The notes below the pieces were generated by a model. The model was not told where the DNA came from and did no database searches. It worked only from the letters and a program-made list of their open reading frames with translations. The translations under genes and the position numbers were made by a program. A stretch of DNA of 64,000 nt from Microbacterium sp. TPD7012. Its GTDB lineage: Bacteria > Actinomycetota > Actinomycetes > Actinomycetales > Microbacteriaceae. The DNA lies in contig NZ_QDFV01000004.1 in assembly GCF_003075395.1 (NCBI RefSeq), forward strand, positions 186,399 to 250,398, read 5' to 3'. Below are positions 43,351 to 51,629 of this stretch, in pieces (the first letter of the stretch is position 1; the number at the start of each line of letters is the position of its first letter).

Positions 43351-44396
43351 GAGAGGACTCCTGTCTTGCTGGTCTCGGAAGCGGTGTCTGCCGCGTCGGA
43401 ATCGGATGTCTCGTTCTCGGCATCCGCCCCTTCCCCGGCCTCACGGAGGGTGCGGCCGGTGAGCGCGAGGAACACGTCGTCGAGTGTCGGCGGCACGCCC
43501 GTCGCCCGAGTGACGGAGATGCCCGCGGCATCCAACTCGCGGACGATCACGGGCAGCAGCCGGTCGCCGTCCGGCACGGCAAGTGACACGGCGTCGCCGT
43601 CGAGCGCGACCTTCGCGGTGCTGAGGCGGGCGACCACGGGGTGCGCGCTCGCCGCCGTCGCGGCATCCGCGAAGCCGAAGGTGAGCACGTCGCCGGCGAG
43701 CGTCGCCTTGAGGGCCGTCGCGCTGTCGTCGGCGATGATGCGGCCCTTGTCCATGACCATGACGCGCTCCGCGTAGCGGTCGGCCTCCTCTAGGTAGTGC
43801 GTGGTGAGGAAGACCGTCGTGCCGTGCTGGGTGCGGAGATCGAGGATGTGCTCCCAGAGGTTCGCCCTGCTCTGGGGGTCGAGTCCGGTGGAGGGCTCGT
43901 CGAGGAAGATCAGCGGCGGGGCGTGCATCAGGCCGAGGGCGATGTCGAGCCGGCGCTTCTGCCCGCCGCTGAGCTGCTGCACGCTCCGCGTCGCGAACGA
44001 GGAGAGGTCGAGCGACTCGATCAACTCATCGGCCCGACGGATGCTGTCGCGCTTCGACATGCCGTAGAACGAGCCCTGACTGAGCAGCTCGTCGCGCACG
44101 CGCTGCGAGAAGCTGCCGCTCGTGAGCTGTCCGACGTAGCCGATGCGGGCGCGGACGCCGGCGGCATCCGTCCTGATGTCGTGCCCGACCACCCGCGCGG
44201 TGCCGGCGGTCGGAGGGATGAGCGTCGTCAGCATCCGGAGGCTGGTGGACTTGCCGGCGCCGTTCGGGCCGAGGAACGCGACGAGCTCGCCGCGGGCGGC
44301 TGTGAAGGAGAGGTCGGTGACGGCTTCGACCTTCTTCTTCTTGACGGTGAAGACCTTGGTGAGGCCCTCGGTTTCGATGATGGATTCGTTCGTCAT
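43347..44396 (-). CDS. ABC exporter ATPase (DrrA-like)
   Basis: A 349-aa ATPase. Walker A is FLGPNGAGKST, the Q-loop VGQLTSG, the signature LSGGQKRRLDIAL and Walker B LIFLDEPSTGLD. A DrrA-type C-terminal domain (LDAAGISVTRATGVPPTLDDVFLALTGRTL) is followed by an acidic tail (GADAENETSDSDAADTASETS). It diverges from a WYL regulator across 62 bp that contain a short inverted repeat. Confidence 0.9.
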   Translation of the reverse strand: MTNESIIETEGLTKVFTVKKKKVEAVTDLSFTAARGELVAFLGPNGAGKSTSLRMLTTLIPPTAGTARVVGHDIRTDAAGVRARIGYVGQLTSGSFSQRVRDELLSQGSFYGMSKRDSIRRADELIESLDLSSFATRSVQQLSGGQKRRLDIALGLMHAPPLIFLDEPSTGLDPQSRANLWEHILDLRTQHGTTVFLTTHYLEEADRYAERVMVMDKGRIIADDSATALKATLAGDVLTFGFADAATAASAHPVVARLSTAKVALDGDAVSLAVPDGDRLLPVIVRELDAAGISVTRATGVPPTLDDVFLALTGRTLREAGEGADAENETSDSDAADTASETSKTGVLS

Positions 44397-44419
44397 ACTT
44401 CGAAGCTAGAAGGCAACCA

Positions 44420-44434
44420 GGACAGATCCTGTCC
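44420..44434. promoter_or_regulatory. Inverted repeat between exporter and WYL regulator
   Basis: GGACAGATCCTGTCC has perfect 6-bp arms around a 3-bp centre and is nearly central in the 62-bp divergent gap. It is the likely operator of the adjacent WYL regulator acting on both genes (inferred). Confidence 0.55.
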
Positions 44435-44458
44435 GCGATGTCTGGCAATCTGTGAGAC

Positions 44459-45445
44459 ATGTCCGACACCACCTCTCGAGCCCTCGCCCTGCTCAACCTG
44501 CTGCAGACGCATCGGCACTGGCCGGGAACCGAACTCGCGACGCGGCTCGGCGTCACCGAGCGCACCGTGCGCCGTGACGTCGACCGCCTGCGCGAGCTCG
44601 GCTACCGGGTCGAATCCACGCCCGGAGCCGCAGGAGGCTACCGCCTCGAAGCAGGGAGCGCCGTGCCGCCGCTGCTGCTCACCGACGACGAGGCCGTCAC
44701 GATGGCCATCGGGCTGCGGGTCGCGGCCACGCAGCAGCTCGTCGGCGGACCGGAGGTCACGCTCACCGCGCTCGCCAAGCTCGAGCAGGTGCTGCCGCAG
44801 GCGCTGCGTCGACGCGTGAACGCGCTCGCGGCCTCGGTGCAGACCCCGCGCATCGGCGACGGTCCCGTGGTCTCGCCCGTGGTGCTCGGCGAGATCGCCC
44901 TCGCCACCCGCGACACCGAGCGGCTGCGCCTGCGGTACGTCGACGCGGCCGGTGCGGAGAGCATCCGCCGCGTCGAGCCCCACGCGCTGGCACCCGCCGG
45001 GCGCAAGTGGTTCCTGCTGTGCTGGGATCTCGATCGAGACGACTGGCGCACGTTCCGCGTCGACCGGATCGAATCGGTCGAGCACACCCGCGTCCTGTTC
45101 CCGCGCCGGGAGATCACCGAGGCGGAGATCGAGGAGCGGGTGCTCATCGCGTCGTCGTGGTCGCCGCAGAAGGTCGAGGGGGATGCCGTGATGGAACTGC
45201 CGCTCGCCGAGATGCAGGACCGCTTCGGGCCCTGGTGGCAGGGCGCGACGGCCGAGGGGGATACGCACACCCGGTGGCCGATCGGCGGGTCGGACTGGCG
45301 CGAGGCGATGTACGCGTTCCTCTGGATCCCCGAGGGCGTCGAGTACGCGATCACCTTCCCCGATCAGGATCGCGCCGAGCTGCGCGAGGCGGTGGAGCGT
45401 CTGCTGCGGGCGATCGACCGGCCGACGCCGGCGGCGCGGGCGTGA
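44459..45445 (+). CDS. WYL-domain transcriptional regulator (YafY type)
   Basis: A 328-aa regulator. The N-terminal HTH_11 is SRALALLNLLQTHRHWPGTELATRLGVTERTVRRDVDRLRELGY, followed by the WYL core (RLRYVDAAGAESIRRVEPHALAPAGRKWFLLCWDLDRDDWRTFRVDRIESV) and a WCX C-terminal region. WYL proteins respond to ligands such as nucleotides or nucleic acids and often repress a neighbouring exporter; that is likely here because it diverges from the DrrAB-type genes. Confidence 0.9.
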   Translation: MSDTTSRALALLNLLQTHRHWPGTELATRLGVTERTVRRDVDRLRELGYRVESTPGAAGGYRLEAGSAVPPLLLTDDEAVTMAIGLRVAATQQLVGGPEVTLTALAKLEQVLPQALRRRVNALAASVQTPRIGDGPVVSPVVLGEIALATRDTERLRLRYVDAAGAESIRRVEPHALAPAGRKWFLLCWDLDRDDWRTFRVDRIESVEHTRVLFPRREITEAEIEERVLIASSWSPQKVEGDAVMELPLAEMQDRFGPWWQGATAEGDTHTRWPIGGSDWREAMYAFLWIPEGVEYAITFPDQDRAELREAVERLLRAIDRPTPAARA

Positions 45446-45457
45446 CAGCGGTGCCGT

Positions 45458-46375
45458 TCAGGTGAGACTCGGCGGATTCGCGTCGTCCCAGCGCTGGAAG
45501 GTCTGCACCCACCAGAACCACGCGAAGAGGCTGAGGGCGACGGTCTCGCCGAGGAGCACGAGCGGGACGTCGCCCAGCTGCTCGCGGAAGACGAAGGCGG
45601 CGAGGAGCAGCAGCAGATCCGCGATCATGAGTCCTGCCACCCAGCGATAGACGGATCTCTGCCGCGCGGTCGGCGGCGTCTCGGTCTCGTCGACGGGCCC
45701 GCGCGAGTGCAGGATCGGCACGGCGGCGAAGATCCCGAAGAAGATCAGCGTCACGGCGAAGTGGATGCTGGGCGGGTACGGCCAGAAGTTGAACGGGAAG
45801 TCGGCGTTCAGCCCAGGGAGGAAGGCGAGGCCGGCCATCACGACCGCCGTGACGACGGCGATGACGGAGACGAGGGCGGAACCCGGCGTCGTGATTCCCC
45901 GTTTCGCGCGGATCACGGCCAGCGTGAGCACGACGACGATCACGACGACGGCATAGGCGGCGACACCCGCGCGGACATCATCGAGGTACGCGGCGGGGAC
46001 GCATTCCTCCGTGCCGGGGCAGGTGAGCCCGTCGATCGGATGCTCGGGGTCGATACCCGTCGGCACGAGAGCGATGAGCGGCGCGAAGAGGGCGGCGATG
46101 TCGAGCAGGATCGTCGCCCGGTTGCGTCCGGACAGTGCGAGGAGTGCGAGCGAAGCGGCGATCAGAGCCCCGACGAACACGTTGCGTGCGGGCGTGTAGA
46201 AGTAGTGGCTGATCGAGGGGAGCGGCTCCCAGCCGAAGGAGACGGGATCCCACGACACGACGACCGTCTCGAGCGTCACGCTCACCAGGAGCGCGAAGAC
46301 CACGAAGACGAGCGACAGCCGCAGGTACCGATGCGTCTTCTGCGCGGTGGTCGCGGAGTCGAGCGCAGGGGCCAT
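45458..46375 (-). CDS. Uncharacterised polytopic membrane protein
   Basis: A 305-aa protein with about eight membrane helices (LVFVVFALLVSVTLETVVV, VFVGALIAASLALLALS, ILLDIAALFAPLIALVP, GVAAYAVVVIVVVLTLAVI, and others). An extracytoplasmic loop holds two Cys (LTCPGTEECVPAAYL), a possible disulfide. No family is recognised. The start at 46375 begins directly before the helices; upstream extension lacks coding character. It is convergent with the WYL gene. Confidence 0.7.
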   Translation of the reverse strand: MAPALDSATTAQKTHRYLRLSLVFVVFALLVSVTLETVVVSWDPVSFGWEPLPSISHYFYTPARNVFVGALIAASLALLALSGRNRATILLDIAALFAPLIALVPTGIDPEHPIDGLTCPGTEECVPAAYLDDVRAGVAAYAVVVIVVVLTLAVIRAKRGITTPGSALVSVIAVVTAVVMAGLAFLPGLNADFPFNFWPYPPSIHFAVTLIFFGIFAAVPILHSRGPVDETETPPTARQRSVYRWVAGLMIADLLLLLAAFVFREQLGDVPLVLLGETVALSLFAWFWWVQTFQRWDDANPPSLT

Positions 46376-46514
46376 GCCCGTGACGGTACACCCGACCGCC
46401 GACGGGGATCCCGAACGACTCCGCACGATCGGAGGAGTCATCGGAAGACTCATCGGGTTATCTCAGGCAACGATCCTGGCCAAGAAGGTCACGGCCCGGT
46501 AACGTCGTCTCCAT

Positions 46515-46590
46515 CGCGGCGATCCGGGCGGTCCCGGGCCTCAGCTCATATCTGACGGCGTTGCGGGTTCGACTCCCGCCGTCGCGTCCA
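46515..46590 (+). tRNA. Unusual tRNA-like gene with CAU anticodon loop
   Basis: This 76-nt stretch folds as a near-canonical cloverleaf. The acceptor stem is 7 bp (CGCGGCG with CGTCGCG, one G-U), the T-arm is perfect (GCGGG-TTCGACT-CCCGC), and CCA is encoded at 46588-46590. The anticodon loop is 7 nt, CTCATAT with anticodon CAT, on a stem with 4 of 5 pairs. The D-arm is atypical (CCGG-GCGGTC-CCGG), position 8 is A not T, and the discriminator is T. It could be a divergent tRNA-Met/Ile2, a specialised tRNA or a decayed copy. A strong terminator follows 4 nt later. Confidence 0.5.
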
Positions 46591-46594
46591 CGTC

Positions 46595-46636
46595 AGAAGG
46601 GCCGCGATCTCCCTCCCCGGAGATCGCGGCCCTTCT
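46595..46636. terminator. Strong hairpin terminator after the tRNA-like gene
   Basis: AGAAGGGCCGCGATCTCC (46595-46612) pairs perfectly over 18 bp with GGAGATCGCGGCCCTTCT (46619-46636), with a 6-nt loop. It serves the tRNA-like gene on the plus strand and the small membrane protein gene on the minus strand, which ends at 46658. The rest of 46376-46514 holds no gene I can support. Confidence 0.85.
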
Positions 46637-46657
46637 CGTTCGCGAGTGACCGGCGCC

Positions 46658-46999
46658 TCAGCGCGGCACGGCCATGGTGATCACCCAGAAGAGGGTCGTG
46701 AGGGCGCAGATCGCGAGACTGATGTACGCGAGCACGAGCGCGGTCTGCACCTTCCGCCGTCCCGGCGCGGACATCCGGGATGCCTTGAGCCAGGAGTGCC
46801 CGTTGATCAGTGCGGCGATCCCCAGCGGCGCGGCCAGGAAGAGCATGAACAGACCCCAGACCGGGATGGGGACGGACAGCGCGAAGAAGAGACTGGCGAT
46901 GGCCAGGCCGAGCGAGCGCGTGGCCGGCTTGTCGCTGGGCAGGATGCTCGCTTCGGAAGCGGTCGCGCTCCGCGGGGCGGGGCGGGAGGTGTCGGTCAT
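46658..46999 (-). CDS. Small membrane protein coupled to a RiPP precursor (possible immunity)
   Basis: A 113-aa protein with a Ser/Thr/Ala-rich N-terminus, then helices SLGLAIASLFFALSVPIPVWGLFMLFLAAPLGIAALI and TALVLAYISLAICALTTLFWVITMA, about three membrane spans, layout like small DUF4190-type proteins. It starts at 46999, overlapping the stop of the precursor-like peptide gene (ATGA). Small membrane proteins translationally coupled to a peptide precursor are often immunity proteins; this is inference from position only. Confidence 0.7.
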   Translation of the reverse strand: MTDTSRPAPRSATASEASILPSDKPATRSLGLAIASLFFALSVPIPVWGLFMLFLAAPLGIAALINGHSWLKASRMSAPGRRKVQTALVLAYISLAICALTTLFWVITMAVPR

Positions 47000-47175
47000 G
47001 TGGGCTCCGTTTCGGTCGATTGCAGTGATCCCGGCCAGGGCGGATAGGGCTTCATCCGGTTCGCGTCCGGCATCGGCGTGGACGGGGCGGTGCTCCCTCC
47101 GGCCACCTCCGCCAGCTGCTCGTCGGTGAGCTCCCCGGAGGCCGAGGTCGGCTTCTCCTCGTTGTGATCGTCCAC
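46996..47175 (-). CDS. Second RiPP precursor-like peptide (double-glycine leader)
   Basis: A 59-aa peptide. The leader of 27 residues ends ELTDEQLAEVAGG, the same recognition and double-glycine cleavage pattern as ELSDEALDSVAGG in the main precursor across the divergent promoter. The predicted core is 32 residues, rich in Pro, Ser and Thr (begins STAPSTPMPDANRM, middle KPYPPWPGS) and has no Cys. The start is GTG at 47175, with AAGGGA 7 nt upstream. It lacks the long nitrile-hydratase-like leader. It is coupled to a membrane protein gene. It is short enough to be missed by routine gene calling. Confidence 0.72.
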   Translation of the reverse strand: MDDHNEEKPTSASGELTDEQLAEVAGGSTAPSTPMPDANRMKPYPPWPGSLQSTETEPT

Positions 47176-47437
47176 CGTTCCATCCCTTCGACAGATGCCG
47201 CCGGGCTGGCGCTGCGGTCTGTCAGTCCATCGTGTGACGGCACAGCACGGCGTCACCATGGACGCAGGTCGCCCCTTCGTCACGGTGCGTCCTCTCGGCG
47301 GGAGGGGAGACCGGTGCGCGATCACGGAGAGGGGATTCAGGTCCATGGTCGTGCGGGCGCCCAGCGGGGATCGTTGAGGTCATCGAGCGGGGGCTCTCCG
47401 CGTTCGAACATCCGATGCACGTGAACGAGAGGTTCTC

Positions 47438-47725
47438 ATGTCCGAACAGAACGACTACGCCAAGATCATCGCCAAGGCCTGGGCCGACGACGACTTCCGT
47501 GCCCGACTCCTCGCCGACCCGGGCGCCACGCTCCTCGCCGAGGGCGTCGAACTGCCGGCAGGCAAGCGTGTCGTCGTCAACGAAGACACCGCTGACGTGA
47601 TCAACATCTCCCTGCCTGCTCGTCCGAGCGAACTCTCGGACGAGGCGCTCGATTCGGTCGCGGGCGGGTTCTACTACCCGCAGCTGTCGCGTCCCGAGGA
47701 CTACGGGAAGCTGGGCAAGAAGTAG
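47438..47725 (+). CDS. NHLP-leader RiPP precursor peptide
   Basis: A 95-aa precursor. Residues 1-77 are a nitrile-hydratase-alpha-like leader (YAKIIAKAWADDDFRARLLAD; GATLLAEGVELPAGKRVVV; NISLPARPSELSDEALDSVAGG). Cleavage after the double Gly leaves the core FYYPQLSRPEDYGKLGKK, 18 residues, with one Ser, no Cys and no Thr. The ATG at 47438 follows GAGAGG with 5-nt spacing. It is directly upstream of the modification and export genes, so it is their substrate. The 262-bp divergent gap 47176-47437 must hold the promoters; no further gene is supported there. Confidence 0.93.
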   Translation: MSEQNDYAKIIAKAWADDDFRARLLADPGATLLAEGVELPAGKRVVVNEDTADVINISLPARPSELSDEALDSVAGGFYYPQLSRPEDYGKLGKK

Positions 47726-47831
47726 TCGGCTCGCCGCGCTGACGAGATCGCCGTGCCGTGCTGTGCCTCGAGGCCGCACCGCACGGCGATCATCGTCCTC
47801 TCCCGCTCCCGACGTCGAACGGACCTCTCCG

Positions 47832-50147
47832 ATGACCATCTCCGCTACCGCGACATCCACGGCGCGGGTCACACCGCCGGAGGGGGCTCCGTGGGCGCTC
47901 GATCCCCGGGTCGTCGTCCGTGCACTCGACGGGGCCGGTGTCGTCGTGCTGCAGGGGGAGGACTCCTCGCTGCTGCGCGGCGCCGTGCTCGATGCGGTCC
48001 TCGGGCTGGTCGACGGCACCCGCACATCCGACGGGATCGTGGCCGCGCTCGCCGGCGCCCATGCGGCCGAACGCGTGCTCTTCGCGATCCACCAGCTGCA
48101 CCGGCGCGGAGTGATCGCGCCGCACACCGACCACGCCGGCGACCGGGAGCGGGCGTTCTGGGCCGGACTCGGCGCTGACGATCGCAGCCTTTCGCTCCAG
48201 ACCGTCGCCGTCTTCGCGACGGCCGGGGTGCCCGACGACATCCTCGAGGTCATCGCGGTGGCACTGCGAGACGACGCCGCCGTCGTGCACGTGTCGCGGG
48301 ATGCGTCGTCGTTCCTCGCCGTCTCCGCCGATCTGCGCCTCGTCCTCGCCGACGACTACACCGACCAGGCGCTCGAGCAGATCAACCGGTCGAGCCTCGC
48401 GAGCGGCGTGCCGTGGGTGCTCGTGCGCCCCGATGCGCACGACGTCTGGATGGGTCCGCTCTTCCGACCGGGTGAGACGGCGTGCTGGGAGTGCCTGATG
48501 AACAGGCGCCGCACGCGACGAAGGATCCATGCCGCGCTCGGCGCGGACGACGGCAGCCCGCTCACGGTGCCGATGCTCTCCACCGAACGGTCTGCAGGGC
48601 TCGTCGGGCGGCTCGTCGCTCTCGAGGTCGCGAAGGTGCTGCGCGGCATCGCTCCCCTCGAGATCGCGGATGCGCCATCCGGATCGTCGCACATCGCCCG
48701 CCTGGCGGTCGCCGACTGGACCACCTCGCCCCACGTGGTCGTGCGCCGACCGCAGTGCCCCGCGTGCGGCGATCCGACACCGCCGCCGACCTCGCGGGTG
48801 CAGCCGAGTCCCGAGAGGGCGAGGCTCGAGGTCGGCGGCGGGTTGCGCACCGCGACACCCGAGGAGACGTTCCGCCGATTCCGACATCACATCAGCGCCC
48901 TCTCCGGCGCCGTCGCCGAACTCGAGGAGCAGGCGACCCGGTACGACGGCATGCACGTCTGGTCCGCCGGATCCAACCTCGGCCTCGAGCCCGAAGACCT
49001 CCTGACCCTCGATCTGACGGTGCGCGCGCGCTCGGCGGGCAAGGGCGCGACACGGGAGCAGGCGCGCACCGGCGCGCTCGCCGAGGCGCTCGAGAGGTAC
49101 TCCTCGATGCGTCAGGGGGAGGAGCACACGGTGAGGGGGAGTCTCCGCAGGCTCGGAGATCGAGCGCTGCACCCCAACCGCGTCATGCTCTTCAGCGAGG
49201 ATCAGCTCGACGGGGCGGGGACGACGGATGCCGGGGCGGGGTGGTTCAACCGCGTGCCCGCCCGCTTCGACGAGGACGCGGTGATCGACTGGACGCCGGT
49301 CTGGTCGCTGAGCGACGACCGCGAGCTGCTGCTGCCCACCGCGCTCTGCTACTACGGCACCCCGGGAGCGCGGGAGATGGGCATCTCGTCGAACTCGAAC
49401 GGATGCGCCGCAGGGAACACGCTCACCGAGGCGATCCTGCAGGGGTTCTTCGAGCTCGTGGAACGCGATGGAGTCGCGATGTGGTGGTACAACCGCGTCC
49501 GCCGCCCCGCCGTCGATCTCGGGAGCTTCGGGGATCCGTGGATCGACGGCGTGGTGCGCGAGTACGCCGGAAAGGGACGCGAGATCTGGGCCATCGACGT
49601 CACGACGGATCTCGGCATCCCGACCTTCGCGGCGATCTCGCGCCGCACCGCCGGCTCACCGGAGGCGCTGCTCATGGGGTTCGGCGCCCATCTCGATCCG
49701 CTGGTCGCGATCACGCGGGCGCTCGGTGAGATCGGGCAGATGTCGACGACCGACGAGCACCTCGAGGATGCCGCCTTCCTGGATGCCGATGAGGAGCTCG
49801 TCGCGTGGCTGCGGACGGCGACCATCGAGGATCAGCCGCACTTCGTGGCGGACCCGGGCGCGCAGCCCTGGCGGCTCGTGGACCATCCGAGTCTGATGGG
49901 CCCCGATCTCGCGGAGGACGTGCGCCTCTGCCGCGAGCGGGTCGAGCGCGCCGGGCTCTCGCTGCTCGTGCTCGATCAGACCCGACCCGACATCGGACTC
50001 CCGGTCGCGCGCGTGATCGTGCCGGGACTGCGGCCCTTCTGGTCGCGTCTCGCCGAGGGGCGGCTCTACGACGTTCCCGTCCAGCTGGGCTGGCTCGACC
50101 GGCCGAGGACCCCCGCCGAGCTCAACCCGATCCCCTTCTTCCTGTGA
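47832..50147 (+). CDS. TOMM cyclodehydratase: fused E1-like and YcaO domains
   Basis: A 771-aa enzyme expected to bind the leader and use ATP to cyclise Ser/Thr (or Cys) of the core to azolines. The N-terminal 360 residues are the leader-binding/E1-like part with two zinc Cys pairs (CWECL and CPACG). The YcaO domain has the ATP motifs GKGATREQARTGALAEALERYSS and SNGCAAGNTLTEAILQGFFELVERDGVAMWW. The C-terminus ends LNPIPFFL, a PxP-like tail as in active YcaO. The ATG at 47832 has a weak RBS. The stop overlaps the dehydrogenase start (GTGA). Confidence 0.9.
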   Translation: MTISATATSTARVTPPEGAPWALDPRVVVRALDGAGVVVLQGEDSSLLRGAVLDAVLGLVDGTRTSDGIVAALAGAHAAERVLFAIHQLHRRGVIAPHTDHAGDRERAFWAGLGADDRSLSLQTVAVFATAGVPDDILEVIAVALRDDAAVVHVSRDASSFLAVSADLRLVLADDYTDQALEQINRSSLASGVPWVLVRPDAHDVWMGPLFRPGETACWECLMNRRRTRRRIHAALGADDGSPLTVPMLSTERSAGLVGRLVALEVAKVLRGIAPLEIADAPSGSSHIARLAVADWTTSPHVVVRRPQCPACGDPTPPPTSRVQPSPERARLEVGGGLRTATPEETFRRFRHHISALSGAVAELEEQATRYDGMHVWSAGSNLGLEPEDLLTLDLTVRARSAGKGATREQARTGALAEALERYSSMRQGEEHTVRGSLRRLGDRALHPNRVMLFSEDQLDGAGTTDAGAGWFNRVPARFDEDAVIDWTPVWSLSDDRELLLPTALCYYGTPGAREMGISSNSNGCAAGNTLTEAILQGFFELVERDGVAMWWYNRVRRPAVDLGSFGDPWIDGVVREYAGKGREIWAIDVTTDLGIPTFAAISRRTAGSPEALLMGFGAHLDPLVAITRALGEIGQMSTTDEHLEDAAFLDADEELVAWLRTATIEDQPHFVADPGAQPWRLVDHPSLMGPDLAEDVRLCRERVERAGLSLLVLDQTRPDIGLPVARVIVPGLRPFWSRLAEGRLYDVPVQLGWLDRPRTPAELNPIPFFL

Positions 50148-51526
50148 ACGCGCGGGCGCTTCTCGCTCTGCGCGGCGAGGTGGTCGAGGTTCCGGCTGCG
50201 CACGGATCGGCATCCGTCCTCCGAGGATCGCGGTCCGCCCTCGCCGTGCCGCGGTCGGGGACGCCGGAACGCCGCGCCTTCGATCGCCTCCGGGCAGGCC
50301 AGGCCGATGCGGCCACGCTCGACGCCGTGGCAGATGCCGGTGACCCGCTCGGACGGGCGCGGTGGCTGCTGTGGAGCCGACGGGCGATCGCTCAGGGGCT
50401 GATCGAGTTCCGCCACATCGCCGCGGACGGGTCGCTCCTCGCGGTGTTCGTGCCGGTGCACGCCGACGCTCCTGATCTCGCCCGCGAACCGCCGGCTCCC
50501 TGGGCGCGAGCGCGTCTGTCGCGTTTCGCCCACCTGGCTCGCCGGGGTGACGCTCTCGTGCTGGAATCGCCGATCGCGTCGATGCGCGTCGAGCTCTCGG
50601 CCGCGGCGGGGGCGACGGTCCTGTCCTTCGCCCACAGCCCGGTCGCGCGAGGCGATGACGATCCCCGGCTCGTGGCCGACCTGTGCGCCGCAGGCCTCCT
50701 CGTCGAGGTCGATCAGGACGGTACCGCGCGGGAGGATCGCGATCCCGCTATCGCGCCATGGGAGCCGCACGACCTGCAGCTGCACGCGCGCTCGAGAGGC
50801 GGCAGGGGGGACCATGCTCGCGGGGGCACCTTCCGCTTCGCGGAGCGGCATCCGGCGCCGGCCGCCCTGCGGCATGCTGCGGGGCGGACGGGGATCGCTC
50901 TGCCCCGCCCCGATCTGGAGCGGCTCCTGGTCGATGACGTGCCGCTCGCGCGAGCCACGGAGGAGCGCGTATCCCGACGAGAGCTCGCACCGCTCGATCT
51001 CGCGCGACTGGGCGAGTTCCTCTTCCGCACGGTCCGGGTGCGCCGCGAGATCGCCGCCGGAGCGGGTGCGCACGGATACCCGCGACTGGATCGCCCGCAC
51101 GCCGCGGCGGGCGGGATCAGCGAGCTCATCACGTACCTCGCGATCTCGGCCTGCGACGGGGTCGACGGCGGTCTCTACCGCTACGACCCGATCGGGCATC
51201 GGCTGGAGCTCGTGGCTCCCGCCGGCCCCCTCGTCTCCCATCTCCTCGAAGAGGCCCGCCGCGCATCCGGTGCCGTCGCTGTCCCGCCCGTGCTCGTGAT
51301 CCTCGCAGCCGACTTCGCCCGACTGTCGTGGAAGTACGAGAGCATCGCGTACGCGCTCCTCCTGAAGGACGTCGGCGTCGTCTACCAGACCATGCAGCTC
51401 GCGGCCACCGCGATGGGCCTCGGCAGCTGCCCGCTCGGGGGAGGCGACAGCGAGGCGTTCTCCCGCGCCGCCGGCACCGATCCGCTCGCAGAGACATCGG
51501 TCGGCGAGCTGATGCTCGGATCGTGA
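50144..51526 (+). CDS. SagB-type FMN dehydrogenase (azoline oxidase)
   Basis: A 460-aa protein. The nitroreductase-fold C-terminal half has SRRELAPLDLARLGEFLFRTVRVRR, AAGGISELITYLAISACDGVDGGLYRYDP, DFARLSWKYESIAYALLLKDVGVVYQTMQLAATAMGLGSCPLGGG, typical of SagB/McbC. It would oxidise azolines to azoles with FMN. The N-terminal half (residues 1-230) is a divergent domain of the family. It starts at GTG 50144 overlapping the YcaO stop. Its presence argues for oxazoles in the product. Confidence 0.88.
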   Translation: MNARALLALRGEVVEVPAAHGSASVLRGSRSALAVPRSGTPERRAFDRLRAGQADAATLDAVADAGDPLGRARWLLWSRRAIAQGLIEFRHIAADGSLLAVFVPVHADAPDLAREPPAPWARARLSRFAHLARRGDALVLESPIASMRVELSAAAGATVLSFAHSPVARGDDDPRLVADLCAAGLLVEVDQDGTAREDRDPAIAPWEPHDLQLHARSRGGRGDHARGGTFRFAERHPAPAALRHAAGRTGIALPRPDLERLLVDDVPLARATEERVSRRELAPLDLARLGEFLFRTVRVRREIAAGAGAHGYPRLDRPHAAAGGISELITYLAISACDGVDGGLYRYDPIGHRLELVAPAGPLVSHLLEEARRASGAVAVPPVLVILAADFARLSWKYESIAYALLLKDVGVVYQTMQLAATAMGLGSCPLGGGDSEAFSRAAGTDPLAETSVGELMLGS

Positions 51527-51629
51527 GCACCCAGGGGACCTGGGTCTATGGCTCCCGAACGCACCCGGTGCCATCGTGGGGGCTTCGGGGAGAGCGCGCC
51601 GGCAGGATCGGGGCGCAGGACAGGAGGCC

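Noticed and set aside
46515..46590. Integration attachment site from a phage or genomic island
   Set aside because: A tRNA-like end can mark an att site, but no integrase and no matching direct repeat of the 3' end are visible in this window.
47195..47377. 60-codon frame in the divergent RiPP promoter region
   Set aside because: No RBS, no leader motif and unusual composition; it overlaps the likely promoters of both precursors.
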